Of a stretch of 64,000 nt of DNA, positions 57,938 to 64,000 are shown in pieces. The stretch spans positions 3,968,001 to 4,032,000 of the forward strand of contig NZ_JAAOYM010000001.1 in assembly GCF_011761185.1 (NCBI RefSeq). Direction: 5' to 3'. The translations under genes and the position numbers were made by a program. A model generated the notes under the pieces. The model ran no database searches, was not told the DNA's origin, and saw only the letters and a list, made by a program, of their open reading frames with translations. Positions within the stretch are counted from its first letter, which is position 1. Each line of letters begins with the position of its first letter. The DNA is from Saccharomonospora amisosensis. GTDB taxonomy: Bacteria > Actinomycetota > Actinomycetes > Mycobacteriales > Pseudonocardiaceae.

Positions 57938-58758
57938 AACGCCCTCCGTTCACGCGGCAACCAGTGCAGTGATGACTGGCTGTCGCTGGTCGGCTTGTAC
58001 TCCAGTCCCACGTATCCGGCGTATCCGGCTGATTCGAGAGCGGCGAGGTAGCCGTCGATATCGAGTTCCCCCGAGCCCGGCTCGCCTCGTCCCGGTGCGT
58101 CGGCCACCTGCACGTGGCCGATACGGCCCGCGTACTCGTCGATCACGCCGCCGAGGTCATCGCCGTTGACGGCGAGGTGGTAGAGATCGGCCAGCAGCGT
58201 GACGTTGGCCCTGCCCACCTTGTCGAGCACGGCTACCGCGTCGGCCGCGGTGTGCAGCGGGTACTTCGGTGCCGCCGAGAGCGGCTCGAGCACGACCTGG
58301 CCACCGATGGGCTCCACCGCGCCGGCCAGGTGGTCCAGAGTGGACAGTGCCAGTTCGTCCTGCTGAGCGGGTTCGACATCGTCGATGCGGTTGCCGTAGA
58401 GGGCGTTGAAGGTGCGGCAGCCCAGCCGCCCCGCGATATCGATCGCGACATCGACGCTGTCGTGAAACTCGGCTTCCCTGCCGACCCAGGACACCAGGCC
58501 CCTGTCGCCCGCGGGCATGTCACCCGCGAAGAAGTTCAGCCCGACCAGCCCCACACCGGCATCGGAGACGGCGTCGACGAAGGCATCGACGTCGGCGTCA
58601 CCCGGCACGGCCTGCTGGAAGGGCCACCAGAACTCGATCGCGTCGAACCCGGCCTGCCTGGCCGCCTCGGGCCTTCGCAACAGCGGAAGCTCGGTGAACA
58701 GCATGGACAGGTTGACGTCGTAGCGCAGGCGGTGCCGCGCGCTGGACTGCTCAGCCAT
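57934..58758 (-). CDS. hyi: Hydroxypyruvate isomerase
   Basis: TIM-barrel enzyme interconverting hydroxypyruvate and tartronate semialdehyde. 274 residues: RYDVNLSMLFTELPLLRRPEAARQAGFDAIEFWWPF (in parts), GLNFFAGDMPAGDRGL, VVLEPLSAAPKYPLHTA with the metal Glu, LADLYHLAVNGDDL, GHVQVADAPGRGEPG. First gene of hyi-glxR-gcl with promoter and operator just upstream. Confidence 0.92.
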   Translation of the reverse strand: MAEQSSARHRLRYDVNLSMLFTELPLLRRPEAARQAGFDAIEFWWPFQQAVPGDADVDAFVDAVSDAGVGLVGLNFFAGDMPAGDRGLVSWVGREAEFHDSVDVAIDIAGRLGCRTFNALYGNRIDDVEPAQQDELALSTLDHLAGAVEPIGGQVVLEPLSAAPKYPLHTAADAVAVLDKVGRANVTLLADLYHLAVNGDDLGGVIDEYAGRIGHVQVADAPGRGEPGSGELDIDGYLAALESAGYAGYVGLEYKPTSDSQSSLHWLPRERRAL

Positions 58759-58791
58759 GAGGCCACACGCCCCTTCGAGGCAATTTTGAGG

Positions 58792-58812
58792 TAATTTCGC
58801 GATACGAAATTA
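58792..58812 (-). promoter_or_regulatory. Operator palindrome upstream of hyi-glxR-gcl
   Basis: Perfect 8-bp arms TAATTTCG (58792-58799) and CGAAATTA (58805-58812) around CGATA. It lies downstream of the -10 element. A second, related half-site TTTTCGTACTA is at about 58815-58825. Position at the transcription start predicts repression; the IclR-type protein encoded at 62075 is the candidate binder (inference). Confidence 0.6.
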
Positions 58813-58827
58813 AGTTTTCGTACTATG

Positions 58828-58857
58828 ACAGTAGCTGGCGCTGCTGGGGAACGTCAA
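58828..58857 (-). promoter_or_regulatory. Promoter of hyi-glxR-gcl
   Basis: On the - strand: -35 TTGACG (58857-58852), 18-base spacer, -10 TACTGT (58833-58828). The hyi ATG is at 58758, giving a leader of about 65 bases that contains the operator. The AT-rich segment contrasts with the surrounding DNA. Confidence 0.6.
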
Positions 58858-59142
58858 CGGTCGGGACGTGAGCACACCGGGGCGCCGCTTCGGCGGCAGC
58901 GAGGTTTCCGCTCGGTCCATTTCGGACCGGCAGGGGCATCGGAAGGTGGTCAGGTGGGTCAACGGCGGCCCGGAGCAGGCCTCCTCGCGGTCGGCGAGGT
59001 TCCACTACACCGCTCAACCGAAGGTCGCAGCCGACCGAAGCTGATCGGCCGCGACAGAAGGGCCTTTATGCCCTGCTCAGGGGTCCCCCCTCTGGTGGAA
59101 GGTCGAGGCAGAGAAAAACATCCGCCGCGGCCGGAGGTCATG

Positions 59143-59550
59143 ATGACTCCCACGATCGAGATCCAGAACCTCGCCGAAGCCGAGTGCCTCGGTCTGATGC
59201 GCTCACAACCGGTCGGCCGGCTGGTGTTCACGGAGAACGCCCTGCCCGCGATCCGCCCGGTGAACTACGTGCTCGACGGCCGCGACATCATCGTCAAAGC
59301 GTCTCCGGAAACGTGGATCAGCAGGCTTGCCGGCTCGGTCGTCGCCTTCGAGGTGGATCAGATCGACCCGCGAAGTCACACCGGTTGGAGCGTGGTGGTA
59401 CTCGGCAAGGCGGAGTTCGTGACCGACATCGACCAGCTCGTTCGGCTCAGCGACCCCAACCACCGGCCCTGGGCACCTGGCAGACATGACCGCTGCATGC
59501 GGCTGCGGGCGGCGGAGATCACCGGCCGGAGACTGGCGCTTGCCGCCTGA
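59143..59550 (+). CDS. Pyridoxamine 5'-phosphate oxidase-like flavin/F420-binding protein
   Basis: 135 residues of the PNPOx-like split-barrel: LAEAECLGLMRSQPVGRLVFTENALPAIRPVNYVLDG (in parts) and SRLAGSVVAFEVDQIDPRSHTGWSVVVLGKAEFV. Cofactor and substrate not evident. GGAGG is five bases before the ATG at 59143; an ATG one codon earlier is too close to it. Divergent from hyi and convergent with the pxpA-like gene. Confidence 0.8.
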   Translation: MTPTIEIQNLAEAECLGLMRSQPVGRLVFTENALPAIRPVNYVLDGRDIIVKASPETWISRLAGSVVAFEVDQIDPRSHTGWSVVVLGKAEFVTDIDQLVRLSDPNHRPWAPGRHDRCMRLRAAEITGRRLALAA

Positions 59551-59556
59551 ACCAGG

Positions 59557-60321
59557 TCAGGCGAACGGGCGCACCTCGACACCTGCCTCGGCAAGCGCCT
59601 CACGCACCCGCCTTGCGAGTTCGACGGCTCCCGTGGTGTCGCCGTGCACGCAAAGCGACCGTGGCCGCACGGTGAGGACGGTCTCGTCGATGGCGGTAAC
59701 CGTGCCGTCTGTGGCCATCCGTACGCTGCGCTTGACCACCTCGTCCGGCTCATGCAGCACGGCTCCCGGCTCGCGGCGGGAAACCAGCTTGCCGTCCGGA
59801 CCGTAGGCCCTGTCGGCGAAGGACTCCGGCACGGTGGAAAGTCCGGCATCTTCGGCCTGCCGCAACAACTCCGACTCGGGCAGGCCGAGCAACGGAAGCC
59901 CCGGGTCGTAGCGGCGGACCGCCTCAACGACGGCGGCGGCCTGTTCCTCGTGGGTTACCACTGCGTTGTAAAGCGCGCCGTGCGGCTTGACGTAACGCAC
60001 CTTCGACCCGGCGATCCTCGCGAACCCGTCGAGTGCGGCGATCTGGTAGATGACGTCGTTGACCAACTCGTGCGGGTCCATGTCGATGAAGCGTCGACCG
60101 AAACCGGCCAGGTCGCGGTAGCCCACCTGGGCCCCGATCACCACACCCCGCTCGGTGGCCTGCTCGGTGACCCGGCGCAGCACCGACGGATCGCCCGCGT
60201 GGAACCCGCAGGCGACGTTCGCGCTGGTCACAACGTTCAGCAGAGCCTCGTCGTCGCCGGAGAACCACGCGCCGAATCCTTCGCCGAGGTCGCTGTTGAG
60301 GTCGATCACCACGTCAGCCAC
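59557..60321 (-). CDS. pxpA: LamB/YcsF family protein (5-oxoprolinase subunit A)
   Basis: 254 residues: DLNSDLGEGFGAWF, TSANVACGFHAGDP, GVVIGAQVGYRDLAGFGRR, VRYVKPHGALYN, ETVLTVRPRSLCVHGDTTGAVELAR (in parts). PxpA with PxpB and PxpC hydrolyses 5-oxoproline with ATP. The partner subunits are not in the window, so its role here is uncertain. Lies between PNPOx-like and aceB genes. Confidence 0.87.
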   Translation of the reverse strand: MADVVIDLNSDLGEGFGAWFSGDDEALLNVVTSANVACGFHAGDPSVLRRVTEQATERGVVIGAQVGYRDLAGFGRRFIDMDPHELVNDVIYQIAALDGFARIAGSKVRYVKPHGALYNAVVTHEEQAAAVVEAVRRYDPGLPLLGLPESELLRQAEDAGLSTVPESFADRAYGPDGKLVSRREPGAVLHEPDEVVKRSVRMATDGTVTAIDETVLTVRPRSLCVHGDTTGAVELARRVREALAEAGVEVRPFA

Positions 60322-60412
60322 ACACCAAGCGTAGTCTCATCTCGTGCCCGAAAGGCACGGTCGAGGCCGGCGGCACGGCGGCGCAGCACGCTCGTGCCAC
60401 CGGCGTCAGGAA

Positions 60413-61987
60413 CTACTTGATGCGCTCGTAGGCGGGCAGCGTCAGGAAGTCGGCGAACCGCTGCGCGAGCGCGACCTCCTCGAACAGTTCAACGGCCTGG
60501 CCCAACAGATCGGCGGGGATCACGTCGGCGAGTTCGGAACGCACCTGCCCGAGTACCGAACGCACCAGTTCCTCGGTCACCTGCTCCCCGGTGTCCAGCC
60601 GCACCCCGTTGCGGACCCACTGCCACACCTGCGAACGCGAGATCTCGGCGGTCGCGGCGTCCTCCATGAGGTTGTGGATGGCCGCGGCACCGTTGCCGCC
60701 GAGCCACGACGCGATGTAACGCACACCTACATCCACGGCGCCGCGCAGCCCGGCCTTGGTGGCGCTACCTTCCGTCGCCTCGATGTCCAGCAGTTGCTCG
60801 GCGGTGACGTGCACGTCCTCACGCAACCGGTCGACCTGGTTCGGCTTGTCGCCGAGCACCTTGTCGAACTCCTCGCGGCACAGCGCCACCATGCCCGGGT
60901 GCGCCACCCACGACCCGTCGAAGCCGTCGCCTGCTTCCCTGGCCTTGTCGTCGCGGACCTTCGCGAAGGCCTTTTCGTTGACCTCCGGGTCCTTGCTGGG
61001 AATGAAGGCGGCCATGCCACCGATCGCGAAAGCGCCCCGCTTGTGGCAGGTGCGCACGAGCAGTTCGGTGTAGGCCCGCATGAACGGCGCCGTCATCGTG
61101 ACGCTGTTGCGGTCGGGCAGCACGAACTTCTCGCCCGCGTCCCGGAAGTACTTGATGATGCTGAACAGGTAGTCCCAGCGGCCCGCGTTCAGCCCGGAGG
61201 CGTGTTCGCGCAGTTCGTAGAGGATCTCCTCCATCTCGAACGCGGCCGGGATCGTCTCGATCAGCACGGTGGCCCGGATGGTGCCGTGGTCGATGCCCAG
61301 CGCACGCTCGGCGTGGGTGAACACGTCGTTCCACAACCGCGCCTCGAGGTGGCTTTCCAGCTTCGGCAGGTAGAAGTACGGCCCGCTGCCGCGCTGGAGC
61401 AGTTCCTTGGCGTTGTGGAAGAAGTACAGACCGAAGTCGACCAGCGCTCCGACGGCTTTGTGGCCACCGATCTCGAGGTTGCGCTCGTCGAGGTGCCAGC
61501 CGCGCGGGCGAACCACGATGGTGGCGTGCTCGACGTCGTCGCGCAGCGCGTAGTGCTTGCCGCCGCTGTCCAGTTCGATGGTGCCCCTGATCGCGTCGGA
61601 AAGGTTCACCTGACCGGACACGACATTGGCCCAGTGCGGAGTGTTGGCGTCCTCGAAGTCGGCGAGCCATACCTTCGCGCCCGAGTTGAGCGCGTTGATC
61701 GTCATCTTGCGGTCGGTGGGGCCGGTGATCTCGACCCTGCGGTCGCGCAGGGCGGGCGGCGCCTCGGCGACCTGCCACTGCGACTCGCGGATCTCGCTGG
61801 TCTCCGGGAGGAAGTCCAGCCTGCCGGTGCGCTTGGCCTCCTCTCGCCGGTGCGCGCGAGCCTCGAGCAGCTTGTCCCGCGTCGCGGCGAAGGCGTCGTG
61901 AAGATCGGCGAGGAACCGCAGCGCTTCCTGCGTCAAGACCTCGTCGCCACGCTCGACGGCAGCGCCGAGCACGCGAACATCAGACAT
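60413..61987 (-). CDS. aceB: Malate synthase A
   Basis: Condenses glyoxylate with acetyl-CoA to malate. 524 residues of the A-type: [34 protein letters not shown] (in parts), [57 protein letters not shown], and C-terminal [21 protein letters not shown]. Divergent from iclR, which shares its promoter region. A complement to Gcl for glyoxylate disposal. Confidence 0.95.
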   Translation of the reverse strand: MSDVRVLGAAVERGDEVLTQEALRFLADLHDAFAATRDKLLEARAHRREEAKRTGRLDFLPETSEIRESQWQVAEAPPALRDRRVEITGPTDRKMTINALNSGAKVWLADFEDANTPHWANVVSGQVNLSDAIRGTIELDSGGKHYALRDDVEHATIVVRPRGWHLDERNLEIGGHKAVGALVDFGLYFFHNAKELLQRGSGPYFYLPKLESHLEARLWNDVFTHAERALGIDHGTIRATVLIETIPAAFEMEEILYELREHASGLNAGRWDYLFSIIKYFRDAGEKFVLPDRNSVTMTAPFMRAYTELLVRTCHKRGAFAIGGMAAFIPSKDPEVNEKAFAKVRDDKAREAGDGFDGSWVAHPGMVALCREEFDKVLGDKPNQVDRLREDVHVTAEQLLDIEATEGSATKAGLRGAVDVGVRYIASWLGGNGAAAIHNLMEDAATAEISRSQVWQWVRNGVRLDTGEQVTEELVRSVLGQVRSELADVIPADLLGQAVELFEEVALAQRFADFLTLPAYERIK

Positions 61988-62004
61988 GCGAACACCCCAA
62001 AATA

Positions 62005-62035
62005 ACGATCGTACTGTTTTATATCTCGGACTATA
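62005..62035 (-). promoter_or_regulatory. aceB -10 region and IclR-type motif
   Basis: aceB -10 TATAGT (62035-62030, - strand); the shared -35 is listed separately. Downstream, at 62015-62004, AGTACGATCGT contains a palindromic ACGATCGT (62005-62012). It resembles the AGTACGAAAAC half-site of the hyi promoter. ACTATAGT (62030-62037) is itself a palindrome and gives a -10 in both directions, for aceB and iclR. Confidence 0.5.
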
Positions 62036-62058
62036 GTTTCTACATTGCGGAAGCTCAA
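62030..62058 (-). promoter_or_regulatory. aceB promoter
   Basis: -35 TTGAGC (62058-62053), 17 bases, -10 TATAGT (62035-62030) on the - strand, with the aceB ATG at 61987, a leader of about 35 bases. This AT-rich stretch lies between the divergent aceB and iclR starts. Confidence 0.65.
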
Positions 62059-62074
62059 CGCGAGAGGAGTCAGT

Positions 62075-62848
62075 GTGGCGGCCGAGAGATCAACTGGCGG
62101 CGGCGTGCAGTCGCTCCAGCGGGCGTTCGAGCTGCTCGAGCGGCTTGCCGACACCGGAGGTGAGGCGAGTCTCTCGGAGTTGGCGACGTCCTCGGGACTA
62201 CCCATGCCGACGATCCACCGGCTCATCCGCACCCTCGTCGCGCTCGGCTACGTGCGGCAGAACGCCAACCGCCGCTACGCGTTGGGAGCACGGCTGATCC
62301 GGCTCGGCGAGAACGCGAGCCTGCAGTTCGGAACCTGGGCGCGGCCGCTGCTGACCGAACTGGTGGAGGAGGTCGGCGAGACGGCCAACCTTGCCGTGCT
62401 CGAACGCGACGAGGTGGTGTACGTCGCACAGGTCCCCTCGCGCCACTCGATGCGCATGTTCACCGAGGTGGGTCGCAGGCTGCTGCCGCACGGCACCGGA
62501 GTGGGCAAGGCCATACTCGCCCACCTGCCCGCCGACGAGGTGCGGACGCTGCTGGAACGCACCGGGATGCCTTCCTACACCGAGCACACCCACACCGACC
62601 CGGACGCGTTTCTCGATCACCTGGGCATGGTCGCCAAGCAGGGCTACGCACTCGACGAAGCCGAACAGGAACTCGGTGTTCGCTGTCTCGCGGTACCCGT
62701 GCTCGGCGCCCCGACCCCCACCGCCGTTTCGGTGTCCGGCCCGGAGGGCAGGCTCACCGATGACGTCGTTGAGCGCATCGCACCGATCGTGCGGCGCATC
62801 GCGGCCGAGCTGTCACAGCAGCTCTCCGCCCGCGACCTCACCGCGTGA
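62075..62848 (+). CDS. IclR-family transcriptional regulator
   Basis: 257 residues: winged helix (about 10-75: [44 protein letters not shown] in parts) and an effector-binding GAF-like domain (about 85-250: [30 protein letters not shown]). I use the GTG at 62075, with AGGAG five bases upstream. Probable repressor of aceB and of hyi-glxR-gcl, with glyoxylate-related effector (inferred from neighbours and shared motifs). Confidence 0.9.
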   Translation: MAAERSTGGGVQSLQRAFELLERLADTGGEASLSELATSSGLPMPTIHRLIRTLVALGYVRQNANRRYALGARLIRLGENASLQFGTWARPLLTELVEEVGETANLAVLERDEVVYVAQVPSRHSMRMFTEVGRRLLPHGTGVGKAILAHLPADEVRTLLERTGMPSYTEHTHTDPDAFLDHLGMVAKQGYALDEAEQELGVRCLAVPVLGAPTPTAVSVSGPEGRLTDDVVERIAPIVRRIAAELSQQLSARDLTA

Positions 62849-62849
62849 C

Positions 62850-62868
62850 AGCCACGCACTGCGTGGCT
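62850..62868. terminator. Bidirectional terminator between iclR and ftsY
   Basis: Perfect 8-bp stem AGCCACGC (62850-62857) / GCGTGGCT (62861-62868), loop ACT, followed by TT on the + strand. It lies exactly between the convergent iclR and ftsY stops. Confidence 0.75.
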
Positions 62869-62869
62869 T

Positions 62870-64000
62870 TCAGTCGAGCAGCGCGTCGACGAAGGCCGCT
62901 GCCTCGAACGGCGCGAGGTCGTCGGGTCCTTCACCGAGGCCGACGAGCTTGACCGGGACCCCCAACTCGCGCTGTACCTGGAAGACGATGCCGCCCTTGG
63001 CCGTGCCGTCGAGCTTGGTAAGCGCGATCCCGGTGACGTCGATGACCTCGGAGAACACCCGTGCCTGGGCGAGCCCGTTCTGTCCGGTAGTCGCGTCGAG
63101 GACGAGCAGCACCTCGTCCACCTTGGCCTGCTTCTCAACCACCCGCTTGACCTTGCCCAACTCGTCCATGAGTCCGGTCTTGGTGTGCAGCCTGCCCGCT
63201 GTGTCGATCAGCACTGCGTCGGCTTGGGCGTCGATCCCACGCTTCACGGCATCGAACGCCACCGAGGCAGGGTCAGCTCCTTCCTTGCCACGCACCACCT
63301 CGGCGCCCACCCGCTCCGACCAAGTCTGCAACTGGTCGGCGGCGGCGGCACGGAACGTGTCGGCCGCCCCGAGCACCACGCTCCTGCCCTGCGACACCAG
63401 CACCCTGGCGAGCTTGCCGGTCGTGGTGGTCTTACCGGTGCCGTTGACGCCGGCGATCAGCACCACCGCGGGCTGCTTCGTACCGTCCACCGTGTGCGGG
63501 AGCGCACGCACCGCGCGATCGGAGTCGGTCCCCAGTGCTTCGGTGAGTACTTCGCTCAGCAGCGCCCTCGCATCTTCAGAGGTACGGACACCGCGCGCGG
63601 ACAACTGGGCGCGCAGCCGCTGCACGATCTCGGTGGTGGTCGACGCACCCAGATCCGCGACAAGCAGTGTGTCCTCGACGTCCTGCCAAGAGTCCTCGTC
63701 GAGGTCGCCCGCGCCGAGCAGGCCGAGCAGGCTCTGTCCCAACGCGGAGCGGGACTTCGAAAGCCGCCCCCGTAGCCGTTCGATACGCCCCTCGGCGGAG
63801 GGCACCTCCTCGGGTTTGGGCTCCGGCGGCGCGGGGGTTGCCTCCGGCTCCGGTGCCGGTCTCGGCTGCGGCAGCGTCCGCTCCTCGGGCAGCGTCTGCT
63901 CCTCCGGCAGGCCGACATCGACCACGCCCCGCCGCGATGCGTCCCTCGGCACCGCCGCGTCGTCGCCGATTCCTGGTTCACCGTCGGTTTCGGTGCGCTC
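62870..64000 (-). CDS. ftsY: Signal recognition particle receptor FtsY (5' end cut by window)
   Basis: GTPase docking SRP-ribosome complexes to the membrane. The visible 376 residues have a Pro/Glu-rich acidic region (PEEQTLPEERTLPQPRPAPE), the NG domain from about residue 100, with AGVNGTGKTTTTGKLA, DTAGRLHTKTGL, TKLDGTAKGG, and LVGLGEGPDDLAPFEA at the end. The reading frame stays open to the right edge, so the start, probably with a membrane anchor, lies outside. A GTG at 63952 is internal. Confidence 0.95.
   Translation of the reverse strand, partial: ERTETDGEPGIGDDAAVPRDASRRGVVDVGLPEEQTLPEERTLPQPRPAPEPEATPAPPEPKPEEVPSAEGRIERLRGRLSKSRSALGQSLLGLLGAGDLDEDSWQDVEDTLLVADLGASTTTEIVQRLRAQLSARGVRTSEDARALLSEVLTEALGTDSDRAVRALPHTVDGTKQPAVVLIAGVNGTGKTTTTGKLARVLVSQGRSVVLGAADTFRAAAADQLQTWSERVGAEVVRGKEGADPASVAFDAVKRGIDAQADAVLIDTAGRLHTKTGLMDELGKVKRVVEKQAKVDEVLLVLDATTGQNGLAQARVFSEVIDVTGIALTKLDGTAKGGIVFQVQRELGVPVKLVGLGEGPDDLAPFEAAAFVDALLD

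Larger units (their letters stand above)
58759..59142. other. Intergenic region between hyi and PNPOx-like gene
   Basis: 384 bases, divergent genes on both sides. Holds the hyi promoter and operator (58792-58857). The remaining part (58860-59140) shows no clear element; a + strand open frame from 58825 has no conserved features ahead of the PNPOx domain. Confidence 0.45.

Noticed and set aside
58825-59142. 105-residue N-terminal extension of the PNPOx-like protein
   Set aside because: The extension is Arg/Gly/Pro-rich, not conserved in type, and the ATG at 59143 has GGAGG at good spacing.

Overview
The window looks like ordinary chromosome from a high-GC, mycothiol-making, mycelial actinomycete, most likely a member of the Pseudonocardiaceae (Saccharomonospora/Prauserella/Amycolatopsis type). 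The reasons are very GC-rich third codon positions, frequent GTG/TTG starts, mycothione reductase, a WhiG-type sporulation sigma factor, DUF2631 and DUF2469 proteins, Ku, and gene order. From about 3.7 kb to the right edge the order follows the Mycobacterium tuberculosis Rv2851c-Rv2921c block: elaA-like, mtr, mapB, lipoprotein PBP, GNAT, ispG, rip1, dxr, rlmN, cdsA, frr, pyrH, tsf, rpsB, M23 peptidase, xerC, dprA, comM, yraN, DUF2469, rnhB, lepB, rplS, trmD, rimM, KH protein, rpsP, amidohydrolase, ffh, glnD, glnB, amt, ftsY. The genus is an inference; no rRNA or tRNA gene was seen.

Layout. 0.3-10 kb: DEAD-box helicase, PIG-L deacetylase, BioF-like synthase, ElaA-like acetyltransferase with a secreted trypsin, cobyric acid synthase, mycothione reductase, and a divergent MFS exporter/FadR-type regulator pair around a palindrome. 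10-21 kb: methionine aminopeptidase, lipoprotein PBP, GNAT, Uma2 nuclease, an overlapping VOC/AraC/luciferase-like set placed directly behind ispG, then rip1 and dxr. 20.5-28 kb: rlmN, a methyltransferase/VOC divergent pair, cdsA-frr-pyrH, tsf-rpsB. 28-37 kb: M23 peptidase, a 612-base gene-free tract of degenerate repeats, whiG overlapped by xerC, a minisatellite upstream of xerC, dprA-comM-yraN, DUF2469-rnhB. 37-41 kb: lepB, rplS, trmD, rimM, KH protein, rpsP. 41-47.6 kb: TSUP permease, two CPBP proteases, amidohydrolase, ffh, ku and an unknown protein. 47.6-51.6 kb: the nitrogen operon amt-glnB-glnD with a candidate GlnR box. 51.8-55.1 kb: a tightly overlapping + strand run, an RlmA-type methyltransferase with an FhuF-like Fe-S protein and MetY with a CoA-binding protein. 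55.3-62.9 kb: a glyoxylate module (gcl, glxR, hyi, aceB, iclR) with a PNPOx-like protein and a pxpA-like gene between. The right edge cuts the 5' end of ftsY.

How it works together. hyi-glxR-gcl converts glyoxylate to tartronate semialdehyde and on to glycerate, and aceB condenses glyoxylate with acetyl-CoA. Both promoters have good -35/-10 elements followed by a related AGTACGA/ATACGAAAT motif, and iclR lies beside aceB, so one local IclR-controlled regulon is likely. The carboligase has Glu at the position where glyoxylate carboligase is known for having Val, the most unusual protein-level feature seen. The most unusual DNA features are two exact DnaA-box 9-mers in direct repeat upstream of yraN-comM-dprA, the degenerate repeat tract beside whiG, and a 19-base tandem repeat before xerC. 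No prophage, insertion sequence, CRISPR array or secondary-metabolite cluster was seen.
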